From: Pascua guehoae
Lineage: Eukaryota; Basidiomycota; Tremellomycetes; Trichosporonales; Trichosporonaceae
DNA: 64,000 nt
Direction of reading: 5' to 3'
NCBI GenBank assembly: GCA_001600415.1
Contig: BCJX01000004.1
Span: 360,220 to 424,219, forward strand
Every line of letters starts with the position of its first letter. The stretch's first letter is position 1. The notes below the pieces were generated by a model, which saw only the letters and a program-made list of their open reading frames with translations, was not told where the DNA came from and ran no database searches. Of this stretch, positions 10,992-22,470 are shown piece after piece. Made by a program: the position numbers and the translations under genes.

Positions 10992-13673
10992 CTAGCACTG
11001 CCGGAGGACCTGGACGAGATCCACCTGGCTCTCGGCCGCGACCATGGTCGACCCCGACGCGTCCGACCCAGACACGGTCTTTGCGTCCGAGTTGGAGAGT
11101 GTAATGGATGCCTTTTCGTCCGTCTCCTCCTTCTCCGTCTCCGTCGCAGAGGCCGTTTCGCCCCCCTCGCCCATCACCGTGTCTTTTTCGTCCTTCTCCC
11201 CCTTTTCATCCTGCTCGTCCTCGCCCTTTTCGTCGACGTCGACGCAGACCGAGTCCTGGCGGCTGAACCGCACACTGGGCGTGGGGCCGCGCCCGCGGTT
11301 GACGGAATAGGGCGGGTGGACGAAGGGCAGGGGCCCGCCGGTGTATGTCTCCTCGTACACGTCGGTCTGGATGTCGACTTGGATTTCCATTGTGTCCTCG
11401 GGGCGGTACTTCCAGCGCTGGTGTTAGCGGTGGCCGGGGGGGGGGNNNNNNNNNNNNNNNNNNNNNNNNNNNNNNNNNNNNNNNNNNNNGGGGGGGGGGG
11501 GGGTTGTGGGCAGGCCAGGAGGGGAGGCCAGGAGGGCTGGGGCTGTTGGAATTTCCGGGGTTTTGGGCAATGATACACGAAGGGGAGAGTGGGAGGACAG
11601 CCCACTGAGGGAGATTCGCGGGGCATGAGATAGGAGATGGCCCCTTGCGCCGTCATCCCCGGCGGGATAAGGCGTCCGCGTCTACCGGCAAGGAGTGCCC
11701 TTGGAACACAGAGGTTGATGACGGCGGGAGGAGACGTCTGCGTCTACTGGCAAGGAGTGTGCTTGAAACACACAGAGGTTGACAGTGATAGGCAAAGGTG
11801 ACGGGAGGCAAGAACACTCTACACTTACACCCTCGGTGCTCCCCATGGTCACCTCGCCGCCTTGGGCAAACTCTGAGCGCGCATTGAGCGTGTACAGGAG
11901 CGCAATGCTGTAAAACTTTGCCACGTTTGCGCTGAGCATGGTTGCAAAGTGTGACGCGGGAATGATGACTGCGGGTGGTTAGTGCCTATCAAAGCAAAGT
12001 GTTGGTTTTTTGGGCGGCCTCCGGCTGGCCACGAGAACAGCACTCGCCACGAGGACAGTGTGCAGTGTGGATCAAAGCAGGATGAGCCCAACTAGCCTCG
12101 CCCATCTTACGCACGAAACTCGACGAGAAAGACCAAGGCAATAATCGACGGCGGCAGCTGTGACTCAAACGTCAGGCGCACCAGGCGCGTAATGACCTTG
12201 TCCGTGTGTGCCCAGCCGGTGCGCACTCTCAGGAGGCCGTACAGGATGGTCGTCGTGATGATCGTGTCGGCAATGAGCGTCGCGATGAGCCACAGCAGCA
12301 CGGCTGTCTGTTAGCGTGCTGTCGGGAAAACGGGAAACAATAGGGAAGGAACCCGGGGTATGTTTTAAAACCCCCATTTCCCAAGGTTGTCTTTCAGCTG
12401 TGTGGGGTATTTTTAACAAACCCCATTGCCCCAAGGCGATTTTTCAGCAGTGTAGCAGTGGCTCACTCGACCTGTTCCCCGGCGCATCGAGCTGCGAGTC
12501 AAACGCCCACGCGCGGTGGTGGGTGACAAACGACGCGACGTCGCTGGCGTCAGCCTGGGACACTGCACGTGCCCAGAGGCGCTTTCCCGGACGTACCCCG
12601 TGATGACGAGCGCCTGTTGGAAAACGTGAACGTACGGCAATGACAATGAAAGCATCACGGCGTCAGCGGGGATCCCATTCCATGCTCCCACGCAAACATG
12701 TACGCACGGGGACGACAATGACGATCCAGAGGGCACGGTTGTTGAGGCGGTACGCGCGGTAGGTGAAAAAGGCCTGGACAAAGCTCGCCGTAATGGACGC
12801 AATGGTCGGGAGCCAGCAGCTGGGATGTGAGTGGGTCGGAAGTGCCACGCGCACGACGTGCACGACGACGTGACGACGGGAAGCAAAGGCGCAAAGGCGC
12901 AAAGGCGCAGAGGAGCAAAAAGCAACCTCTGGCCATGGCTCGTGCCGCTCAGACGTACTGCATGTCGGTCCGGAAAAAGGTCTGGTACTGGCCAAAGTGC
13001 TGCACAAACTGGAGTGAGCGAGCAGACCCCTCGCACCCACAGCACGAGCTGGTGGGACATACCAATTCGCCGCAGTACCAAATGACCACACCTGCAATGA
13101 GCACCTGCTGTGGGATTGCACCAGCTGCAGCCGCAGCCGCAGGCGCAACACCCGACTCACTCGTCATAATATACGTCATGAACGAGGTGACGGCCACCAA
13201 ACCGCGGATCCACCAGTTGTCCCGCCGCGCGTGGCTCACGGCGTAGTCGACAATCTGCATCGTGAAGATGCCGCTACAAGTCAATATTCTCCTCGAGATT
13301 CCAGAGTATCACAGGTGCACACAGGTGCACACTGTTGGGCCAGAGCAAGGATGGCCGCAGACTCACCACAGGAACATGTCGACGAGGACCATGGCGTACA
13401 GCGTCGAGAGCTCAAAGTACTGCCGGTAAGCGCAGATTGTGGATTTCATGGCCATTTAATGGTAAGACTGCACCAGGACAACACGAGGGGGTAGATACAC
13501 GACTGTGGGCAGGAAGACGAAACGCGAGCCCCGTACCTCCCCCAGTTGAACAAGTCACAGCAGAGACCGCGTCGACTCACCTTGTTCCCCTTGTGGGCAA
13601 AGTAGGCCTGTGCCTCCTCCTCTGTAGGAAACGTGCGCGCCACGAGGGGCAGGTCGACGAAGACGGGCGACAT
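10992..13673 (-). CDS. DUF6534 seven-helix membrane protein
   Basis: Polytopic membrane protein of the basidiomycete DUF6534 group; function unknown. Eleven exons: 13673-13581, 13419-13367, 13273-13161, 13124-13063, 13008-12959, 12819-12708, 12613-12597, 12543-12467, 12303-12115, 11968-11829 and 11417-10992, total 443 residues. Helices include FELSTLYAMVLVDMFL, QQVLIAGVVIWYCGEL, IASITASFVQAFFTYRAY, LWLIATLIADTIITTTILYG and SIIALVFLVEFLIIP. The family signature TDKVITRLVRLTFESQLP precedes the last helices, followed by KFYSIALLYTLNAR. The last about 140 residues are a hydrophilic, Asp/Glu/Lys-rich tail, presumably cytosolic. Exon 7 is only 17 nt; its boundaries rest on phase and hydrophobicity. 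The final intron (11828-11418) contains an assembly gap. Overall topology resembles a receptor or transporter, which is not demonstrated. Confidence 0.85.
11436..11503. other. Assembly gap (44 N) inside a poly-G tract
   Basis: Ten G, then N from 11446 to 11489, then fourteen G. It lies in the last intron of the DUF6534 gene, so the coding sequence is not affected. The gap size may be nominal. Confidence 0.98.
11672..11790. repeat. Direct duplication in an intron, about 60-bp unit
   Basis: Two diverged copies (about 11672-11716 and 11732-11782) share the core GTCTAC(C/T)GGCAAGGAGTG followed by GAA(A)CACA(CA)GAGGTTGA. A related core, GGCGTCTACAGCAAGGAGTG, occurs in a tropomyosin intron at about 44692-44711. 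Confidence 0.7.
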
Positions 13674-14911
13674 GGTGTGCGTGCGGGGGACGAGCGTCAA
13701 CAGGTCAACAAGACGAGCACTTGGGGGGGTAAGCTGCGATGTGAATGAAGCGGGAAAGAGTAAAATAGCTCGACGAGAGGTGCATATGTGGGAAGGACAA
13801 GAGGTCATGCAGCGTGTTTCCTAGCGAGTGAAGCCTGGCGACTGTGCCCCGCGTATGTCTCTGTGGGCGTGGGATAAGGCGCAGGCTAGGCTACACTCGG
13901 CGGTCCACAAGGGACCGCCGAGTATGGACTAGCCTATGCCCTGGTGCCCACTGAAGCACTGCCCAGACATCCAGGACGAAGGCTGTCCTACACCTCGACA
14001 CTGCGCTTCGTCTGATTCCCCAGACGTGTGCTGTGTGACGACGCCACTGGGCAAGGCCAATATCTGGAATCCGAGCCTGTCGCACATACTGTACTGTACC
14101 GTATGTACTGTACCCGTCCCGTGTGTCCTCTTGGTGCGTGCTCTCTTGGGGCGTGCGACGATGGAATGTGCGCCGTGCTGACTGAGCGGGCGACGCCTGC
14201 CGAACCTGCTGCGCCGGCACGCCGCTGCGCAGTCCCAACTGCGCGAGTACGGTGGCATCAGGCTTGTGTGGCCTAGTCCCCGTCGCTACTTCTCTCCTCG
14301 CTTCGTATGTGCCCGCCTCACCATGTGCCCCGCATGGCTCGCCTATCGCTACTGCAGGGCCATCGCGGCGAGGGGCGCAATTATTGTTATATACACGACT
14401 TCGAGCGCTGTTCGAGGCCAGACCATCCCCCTTGCATCGGGTACGCTACACATCCGGCGGCCGCTGGAAGGCACAAGTAGGCAGACGCCGCGCCCGACGT
14501 CTTGTGCGGAGGCCTGGACACTGCAGGCGTTGCACAATCTGTACTCACGGACAGTGCCATGGCCCCATCGAGATCACTGCCATCCCTGGACATGGCCGGG
14601 CTGGTGTCGAAGGGTATCTGTTCATCTGTGCTTTTGATCCGCCGTTTGTCTGTCGATCCGGCTTGCTCCACTGATGGATTAAAATAGGGCGAGACGGATG
14701 GATGGACGATATGCAAGTCTTGGGCTTCGGGCGAGGGAGCTATTGGGCGGGGTTGGGATACCTTTGAGCCAAGCCCAGACACGACCACCTCCACATCAAG
14801 ACCGGGTGAGAGGGTCAGTCGTCGCAGTACCAGATACACAGCGCATTACATGTTGCAATCTATCCGAAAATCACTGCCGGCGGTACAATGTCGCTCTGCG
14901 TGCTCCGAGCT
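13674..14911. other. Intergenic region upstream of the DUF6534 gene
   Basis: A 1.24 kb space between the DUF6534 start and the end of the sphingoid phosphatase gene. Apart from the hairpin at 13884-13934 I see no gene; short frames here lack domains and splice logic. It should hold the DUF6534 promoter. Confidence 0.4.
13884..13934. repeat. Inverted repeat (long hairpin)
   Basis: Perfect 12-bp arms ACTCGGCGGTCC (13895-13906) and GGACCGCCGAGT (13912-13923) around a 5-base loop. They are extended by outer arms GGCTAG (13884-13889) and CTAGCC (13929-13934). It sits about 210 bp upstream of the DUF6534 start codon. Confidence 0.85.
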
Positions 14912-17398
14912 CTAGCCGCGGACGCTCATGCCCAGCATGTCCTCGACGACGGGGAAGACAAAGTGTGGCAGGAAGGTCGAGGCGAGGAGGCCGATGCCCA
15001 TGTAGACCACCACCTTTGTGAGGACTGTGTGTCAGTACAGTGGTCGCGGGGAGGAAACCTGTCACGCGTCGCACAGAGCGGTGGTGGCGAGTGGGGGTGG
15101 ATGCCAGTGCCCTCGCAGGAGAGAGGCAAGGGTAGAGGCGATGCGGCCCCTCAAGAACAAGCACCAACTTACCTTCAGCATCGTAGTGGGGGCGGCGTTG
15201 GCGGCGCGGCGGGCAGGGGCACGGGGTTCCTCCGGGGCTGACATCGTAGTGGGCGTGGTTGTGGTGTGCAGGCTTCATCTGGATGGGCTCGTCTGTAATA
15301 TTGGGGCTGTAGTTTGGCGAGGGCGAGTTGCCGCGCCACTTGGCCGACGGTGGCGGCGTGAGAGAGTCGGACGTGTCTGACCGGCGCAGCTCCACGAGGG
15401 ATGGGATGGGACGGATCGGCGCATCTGCCTGGCCCTTGTACGACCTGGGTGTTAGCGATACATTCCTGGACGAGTCTCTTTCGCCCGGCGTCGCTGCAAA
15501 AGAAGGGAGGAGGGGCAACGGTGGAAACGTACGTGGCAGCCTTGTAGAAACGACGCGTGGGGAGTGGCAGGTGGGTCACCTTGGACGCCAGGCGGAAGAT
15601 CGGGGGCAGCACACGCAGGAGCGTGTTCTTGACAATCAGGCGCCAGAGGAAGATGATGCAGATACCTGTGGGTCAGTAGGTGTATGCTGCTGGGCGGCGA
15701 CTACCGAATCTCACCAATCGAGACACGGAGGACCGAGAGGAAGAGGCCGCGAGCGAGGCCATTGTCCCACACGGGCGGGTCGGGCACAATGTGGGCGCGG
15801 ACGCCGTGGAGCTTGCCGAGGGTGATGCCGAGGAGGACAGAGACCATGGCGATCGAGTCTTCAAAGCATGGGCAGTCGTCGGGCGTCTCCGGGTGGTAGT
15901 GGATGACTGCGAGCGTGAGGGGCACCAGGATGCCGGGCACTGGGTCGTGTAAGCCGCATAACCAAAGGACACGATGTGATGCACTTACCCCAGAGGGTGC
16001 CGGTGTTGACCCAGGCCACCATTGCGTCTCCGACGAGCTGCCAGAACCCCCAGCACAAGAAGCCGAGGAGCGACCCGCCGATCACGTCCACTAGCGCCGT
16101 TAGTGCCACGCACACTTTTTCCCGCACCACAAAACTACCCCCTCTGGACAAACTCACCCCGCGTGTGCATGCCCGTGTACAGCCGCCCGCCGGCGACACT
16201 TGCATAGTAAACAAAGAAGACTGGGGGTGTTAGCAAGGGGTGCCCTGCCGCGGCGACAACCGGGTGCCGTTTCAAATGCGAGACGCGTGTCGGAACCGGA
16301 ACGCACGGATCCATCCAAGCGCCACGCCAGTCGAGCCGATCGTGCCACGCCAGTTCAGGAGCCACTGCCCCGCCTGGATGGCGATGCCGATCGCGTTGGT
16401 CGAGTGCGACGAGGGGAACCCGTACTCGCGGTGGTGCGTGCTGACGGCTGGGATCGTTAGCGGGGTGCGGCGATGGGAGAGGTGGCTGCCAGCTGTCTCC
16501 GGCGGGGAGAGCAGCGGCGACGGGCCGGAGAAAAACTGTCAACACGGAGTGTTTCGTGACTTACAAAGACGCGTGACGGGAGGCGCCAAGGGACGCGGCG
16601 TGCACACGAGATCCTTGGCCACACAGCTGGTGAAGATGCCCAGTCCCACGACGTGGTTGAGGCTGAGTCGTCAGTTGTGGACATGGAGGCAAGGCATGGC
16701 AAGGTCGGGGACATTGTCAACATACATGAGCCCCATTTCCGGATAGCCGAGCAAATAGGGCAGTGGGAGGAACGCGGTGAAGAAAGTGTGCGCTGTGGGG
16801 GTGAGCTCGGGTTCTCAGCCTTTGCGTGGGTGTCTCGTCTCTGCCCTCACAAGCCTGCGGGAGCCTCGACGGTGGTAGGAGTCCGCCGCAGGCGTATTGG
16901 AGGACCAATCGACTACGCGGCACGGTCACCGAAACACCGCCTCTGACAGGGGACGTGGTACGCACTGCCAAAGATTGCTGTCCAGAAGAAGAACTTGTCG
17001 AGCTGCGGGCTGCGATAGCGCTCCTGCAGGCCTGCAATCCACTCGCTCTCGGCTTGTAGTCCTGCCACACACCAGCGGCGCGCGCCGTCGCGCCACGGTC
17101 CGAGCATTGACGCGTACACGGACGCGGGCTGGAGGCCGGCCTCGACGTGGTGCTTGTGCTCCTTTGAGTCTTGCGAGCTCTGCGAGTGCATCGAGTTGTT
17201 CGGCGACGGATCGCGCGACAAAGACGACGACGAGGCGTGCGCCGCCCCGTTGCCATGCTTGTGCTTGTGCTTGTGCTTGCCGTTGGTGCCGTTTGTTTTA
17301 CGGTACTGCGCGTGGGTGCCGTTGCCGTTGGCCGTCGGCGATGGAGTGGCGGTCGCGCGAGTAGCCGGTGAGGCCGGGCGTTGGCGGACAGAGCCCAT
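14912..17398 (-). CDS. LCB3: Sphingoid long-chain-base-phosphate phosphatase (PAP2 superfamily)
   Basis: ER membrane enzyme dephosphorylating dihydrosphingosine or phytosphingosine 1-phosphate (Lcb3/Ysr3 type, by family). Exons 17398-16966, 16792-16726, 16662-16565, 16447-16307, 16220-16158, 16090-15989, 15939-15715, 15665-15533, 15444-15173 and 15024-14912 give 548 residues. All three phosphatase motifs are present: KxxxxxxRP as KDLVCTPRP (183-191), PSSHS with catalytic His214, and GRLYTGMHTRVD with His265 and Asp269. The first motif-3 residue is Gly where Ser is usual. Several hydrophobic segments surround these motifs and another lies at the C terminus (VVVYMGIGLLASTFL). The first about 90 residues are polar, with a Lys/His repeat. 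A Ser/Pro/His-rich loop lies between the core and the last helix. Longer than budding-yeast Lcb3 (about 409). Confidence 0.9.
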
Positions 17399-18196
17399 GG
17401 TTGGTGGTGAAGGAGGGGGGTGGCAGGGGGATGGCGGGATCGATGGTTGAGAATATATTGGCGAGAGTAGAGTAGAGTATTATAGATGAGTGAGCGAGTC
17501 GGCGAGTGAAGTAGTGGAGGAGTTGTAATCAATCAATCGGACGACGAAGCGAAGTGAGTAGCGGATCGGATCTGGGCGCCATATCCATCCATCCATCCAT
17601 CCCACCATGTCGTGCGTAGCTTTGCATCCAGGGTGCAGGCGAGGCATGCAGGTACTGCAGGTACTGCAGGTGGGTGGTGCTCTTCCGATCCTCGCTCGTC
17701 TCCTCCTTGTTGGTGACTACATGCGCTGCCGTTTAGCGCGGCGGCCGTTGTTTCCGGTTGTACGCGCGGCGGCACCCGTCGTCGTAAATGGATTGGTTTC
17801 AGGCACGTTTGCCCAAAATCGGCCATCAGCCAGCCAGCCAGGGATTACACCAGGCACATGACACAACCACCCACCTCTTGTTGTTATCCTCATCCACCAC
17901 AATCAACACTGCGGCCCTCGTTCAACGACATACAGGAAGGTGAGAAGATGAACGACAGGTCACAGAGCAGGTAGATGTAGTAGTCACATAGTGTAAGCAG
18001 CTACCCCCACACTCATGCTACCGCCCGGTAAACCGGCATGCCGTCGCGGCCACGCTTTTTCCCCTATCACTCCCATTACATAACCAAACCAATGTATCGA
18101 GACGCGTCGTCAACCACGGTACCTTCGTCTTATCAGTCTTCTTCCCACGGCCCCTCGAGCACCACTATGTAGCTACTATGTACATCCTATGCAATC
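17399..18196. other. Intergenic region upstream of the sphingoid phosphatase gene
   Basis: No gene seen in 798 bp. Contains (ATCC)5-like repeats at about 17582-17602 and a duplicated GGTACTGCA at about 17650-17668. Probably the LCB3 promoter plus the MVP1 3' end. Confidence 0.4.
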
Positions 18197-20451
18197 CTAT
18201 TCCAGCGGCATTCGCTCCAGTTCCTCGCCCAGCCTCTGCCACACACCTGCCTCGGCGTTGGCTGCGGTACCCCCTTCAGTCGCCCAAGACCGCCAACCCA
18301 ACGTCGCAAACGCCGCCTGCCGCGAGTGCAAGACGACTGCTAACTCGTGCCACATACAGGCGCGAATAAAGACCCGGCGGGAAAGGAGGTTTGAAATCGT
18401 GTTATTGTCCGAGTCAATGGCTGCTGGTCAGTGGTGCCAGAGGGCGGGACACTCACCAGTCACCAGCTTGTTGACCTCTTCCTCCCAACCGACCTTGTGA
18501 GCCTGGCGGACAGTCTCAATCTTGGTCTGGCGTCCCTCGACCTTCTTCCTCAGAACATCAACCGAATCACGCGACAGGCGGTCGTGCCGCGTGAAGAGGT
18601 CTCGGAAAGCCGTGTAAAGGTCGCGTTGGGACTTGAGTCCTTCGATGGCTGTCCCAAGCACTTCGGCTTCCTGCTAGGTTAGACATTGTGATTCTGCCAG
18701 TTACCTACCCTCTCGCGCTGTTGCGACAGACGCTGGTATGCCTCGCCGACAGAAGAGATACCACGTCCAGTTCCCTGGCAAGCATCGCAGCACTTGCCGC
18801 CCGGGACGCAGCGATGACAAGCTCCAGGCAGGTCATCGGCAATGTTCTCCAGAGACGTGGCAAAGCGCTTGGCCTCGGACGCCGACTGGAGCACGCGCGC
18901 AAGCTCGCGGTCGGCAAGAGTGACAGTCTTCTGGTACGACGAAATGATGGCAGGCAGACGGTTACGCAGGCCGCTGGGTGGGTTAACAACGCCCCGTATC
19001 CTGAACCCACCTGAGCTTGTCCTCGAGATCGGCTGGAATTGCCATTTCCTGCGCTGGATTGAGCCGTTTGCTTGCCGACTCCTCTTCGGTAGACACCTTG
19101 ACGCGCTTCCTCCAAGCCTCGAATCCTGGCTCTGTCATGAAGACATTGAGAGCGCCGTCATCGCGGATGACGGGGTGATTGACAATCGCGTTCAAGAAAC
19201 GCTGCAGTCCCTTCCTGAAGAGATTAGCTTGAGGCAGGGTTCGTTAATCTCACCTTCTTTGTTCGAGAAAGGCGTGATCGGCTGAAGACCAGTCAGCACG
19301 GGAGTCAGCACAAGCTTTCGTGGAACTTACGATTCAGCTTCTTTGGGGGCAACGCTGGTAGCAAGCGGAACGGCTGCGAGGTCAGCAGACTAACGGATAA
19401 GCAGCCTCACATAGCGCAAGAGGAGAGTATGGTACAGCCAGACAAAGTCCGAGTAGCGGCGCGAAAGACCAGCCGCGCGCTTGTCCGATGTGACGCTGTA
19501 CTTTTGGAGAAACCACCCTTCCTTCTCTGGGACGAGGGCGACCTCGACAGTCTCGAGGCGGCGCCAGAACCCGCGCTCCGCGTCGGCTTCGGGGTTGCCG
19601 CCTGTAAACTGGATGCCATTCTCGCCACCGGCGGCAATGGGCGGCACGGCATATCGAGGTGTCGTATCCCACGGGGAGAAGGTGGAGGAGAGCTGGGTCC
19701 CGAGGGTCGGACGGGATGGCGCAGAGCTAGTGGAGGCTGCTGGGGAATCGGTTTCAAAGCGAGGGTTTGGCAGGGCTGGTAGTGCGTTCTCGACCGCGGT
19801 GAGGCTGAGCTCGTTGTACGGGTGGGACTGGGCGAGGGCCACGAGCGCAAGGGTGCGGAACAAGTCGGCACGTGAGAGTGAGTCGCCCTCGACGTCGCTG
19901 GCAGTGATGGCAAGAATCTGGGGTAAGTAACGAGTAACCTGCCGGGTGGCCATTGGAGGAAAGGAGCACGAAGCAATCTTTCGTTGGTGCTCACCTGATC
20001 GACACTCTCCGATGGGAGCTTGGATGCAACGAGCAGCTTCTTGACGGCCGAGAGCTCGACTTGGCCGCTGACGGGGTCGAGTCGTCGATAGATGGCAATG
20101 TATGCGTCGGGCGGGTCGTCTAATAGTGTCAGTTGGTGTCGTGCCCGCCATCGCCCCTCCTTGGTGGACCCTGGACGTACTGATCAGCGTGTCGAGTGCC
20201 GAATCGCCTTGCTCATCGGTGCCGGTGCCATTTGACACGACGGCAGTGGCGGCAGCATCGAGCCCGGTGAGACGCGGAGTCGGTGTCCGCACCGGGCTCT
20301 GTGTACCGCTCCACGGGTCTACGTCGTAGCCCGCCGTTGATGCGAGTGGGTCTGAAAACCCAGCGCTCTCGCGCTGGTTTAGGAGACTCGATGCAGTGAA
20401 CGAGTTGCCGCCACGCGACGTGTTGCTGGAGAATGGTGAGCGCGATGCCAT
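18197..20451 (-). CDS. MVP1: Sorting nexin Mvp1 (PX-BAR, SNX8 type)
   Basis: Endosomal sorting nexin acting in retrograde and vacuolar protein sorting. Exons 20451-20181, 20119-19995, 19917-19411, 19373-19331, 19281-19254, 19214-19011, 18973-18709, 18670-18457 and 18423-18197 give 627 residues, somewhat longer than budding-yeast Mvp1 (511). The N terminus is Ser-rich. An EH-like helical segment (DAYIAIYRRLDPVSG...SVDQ) precedes the PX domain. The PX domain has the PI3P-binding RRYSDFVWLYHTLLLRYV motif, the PALPPKK turn, and RRKGLQRFLNAIVNHP. The remaining about 260 residues are helical and BAR-like, with a Cys-rich insert (CHRCVPGGKCCDAC), which is unusual. Exon 5 is only 28 nt. The start codon was chosen by frame with exon 1 and lies 463 bp from the divergent ER J-protein gene. 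Confidence 0.93.
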
Positions 20452-20914
20452 TGTTTTGGGGGGGTTGGGTGCGTGGATACACGAGGATGTGTGGGGGGTG
20501 GACTCACAACATGGTTGTATCCGCTGGCTGGCGGCGAGGGTGACGAGAGCGATGGTGGTGAGCGGCAATATGCACAGTGGTGCACAGTAGTGGTGACAGC
20601 AGGCAGAGTCAGTGACGACAGGACCCGAACTCAACTCTGTCGGGTCATGCAGGCGCCAGGCGTCCCACACAGGGGACAGGGCACCAGGGGGAATTCAACC
20701 AGATCATGACCAGAGGCACTACAGAAGGTTGGCACAGCGCAGCGACCACGCGTTCGCACCCACCCGCCTACTTGTGACACACGGAGATTGTGTCAATCTC
20801 CATGGCGCGCTCCCCGCCGCGTCCCTTGTACCCGGCCACCCCCCGCGCGTTTTCTTGGACATTTCTGCCACGTCTTGTCCATCTCATCCTTTCACTATCA
20901 CCAACCACTTTACT
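20452..20914. promoter_or_regulatory. Divergent promoter between MVP1 and the ER J-protein gene
   Basis: The 463 bp between the two start codons have no supported gene. The right end is a pyrimidine-rich leader (CATCTCATCCTTTCACT-like, about 20877-20910) before the J-protein start. Confidence 0.35.
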
Positions 20915-22470
20915 ATGCGCATTTCCCTCTTTGCGCTCCTTGCGCTCGTCTGCGCCATTACGGCGCTGGCGTGGGAGCAAGGAGACTACGAGATTTTTGA
21001 CCTTGTTGCTGCCGTCGAATCGACCGAGGGTGAGTCTAGAGTGTCCCGATCAAACGCGCCCTTGTGTGCTGTTTGATCGATTGGGGAGCGGCAACTACAT
21101 GGTGCTGATACTGTCGCTCGCCCGTTCCGCCTCGTCCGCCCACGCCCATTCTGGTCACGTTTATTCTGCACGACGCCGTCCAAACTCGTAGGCAAGGGCA
21201 CGTCTTTCTACGACTTTATCGGCGTCGACAAGTCGGCGACCAATGCCCAGCTCACAAAGGCGTACCGCAAGCGCTCGCTCGAGCTGCACCCGGACAAGAA
21301 CCCCGGTGTCCCCAACATCCACGAGCGGTTCTCCCGCCTTGGTGTTGTCATGCAGATTCTGCGTGACGGTGGCCGCCGTGACCGTTACAACGTGAGCTCG
21401 CAATTGTCCTTTCGACAGTGAACGGAGCAAGGGGAGACAGACAATGTCGTCCTGCCCGCTATCACCCACAACCACTGACAGCAGTTCTTCCTCAAGAACG
21501 GTGTCCCGACCTGGAAGGGCTTCGGGTACGCGTACACGCGCTGGCGCCCTGGACTCGGCTTTGTCTTTGTCTTCCTCACGCTCTTTACCTCTGCAATGCA
21601 GTACGTCGTCCAGCGTCTCAACCATGTGCGCGACACGCGCCGCGTCGCCTACTTCAACGACATGGCGCTCAGGTCTGCCCGCGGTGCCGCCGGGCGCCGC
21701 AAGGTCCGCGTGCCGATGGTCGAGGGCGCTAGCGGCGGCGAGTCGCTCGAGCTGGTCGTTGTTTCGGACGAGGTCTTCCTGGTGAGTAGCCAATGTGGCT
21801 GCCCCCCAGCCAGCGACTTTGGCAGGTACAAGAGGGATCAGTCGAGTCTGGTCTGCTCTTCCCGTTAGATGGAAGGGGTGTTGGTGCACCTCCTTTCCAT
21901 TGCCCACCTAGCCCCCCCGTCTCATTCTTCTCCGCCTACACTACCTTTGTCGCCTTACTTCCTTGGCTGGTCCCTGCTATCCCCTCCACTCTCCACTCTC
22001 CCGACACTCCACCTGATTTTGTCCACATTCAGCCCCGCTAACCCCAGCCCCACGACGACGGCACCCTCACGCCACTGAGCGACCTCGCCCCCGTCCCCTC
22101 CGTCATGCGCACCTGGCCCATCGCCACCGCCCGCGCCCTCCTCTCGCGCGTCACGGGCGACCGCGCAGTTTCCGACGAGCCCACCACTACCACAAACGAC
22201 GCCCCCGACGTCGACCTGTCTGATGCAGAAGGGTACGACGTCAGCGGCCCCGACACACCGACGCCTGCCGCGCGTCGCGCTCGTACGGGCCGCGCCGCCG
22301 AGCTCCGCCAACGCTCGGCCGCCGCTGCGACTAACGGCGACGCGGGCGACAGCACAGACAATGCCGAGAGCGCGTCGGCGTCCGAGGTCGACTCGGACGC
22401 GCGCCGCAAAAAGGCCGGGCCGGGCAAGGCTGCCGCTGCGCGGAGGCGCAAGATGGGCCTCAAGAAGTAG
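20915..22470 (+). CDS. ER membrane J-protein (DnaJ domain), Erj5-like
   Basis: Co-chaperone stimulating ER-lumenal Hsp70, by family. Exons 20915-21029, 21192-21391, 21485-21781 and 22048-22470 give 344 residues. The signal peptide is clear (ISLFALLALVCAITALA, about residues 3-19). The J domain starts with SFYDFIGVDKSATNAQLTKA and carries the catalytic HPD in LELHPDKNPG. One transmembrane helix follows (LGFVFVFLTLFTSAMQYVV, about 123-141). The C-terminal about 140 residues are acidic then basic, ending RRRKMGLKK, presumably on the cytosolic side. This order (signal, J domain, one helix, charged tail) fits yeast Erj5 or metazoan DNAJC1-like proteins. Orthology to Erj5 is inferred from layout, so no symbol is given. 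Confidence 0.88.

Noticed and set aside
16158..16220. Apparent abnormal spacing (His-x4-Asp) in the third phosphatase motif of the sphingoid phosphatase
   Set aside because: Arose from counting the split codon at the intron twice. The correct join gives HTRVD, the normal His-x3-Asp spacing.
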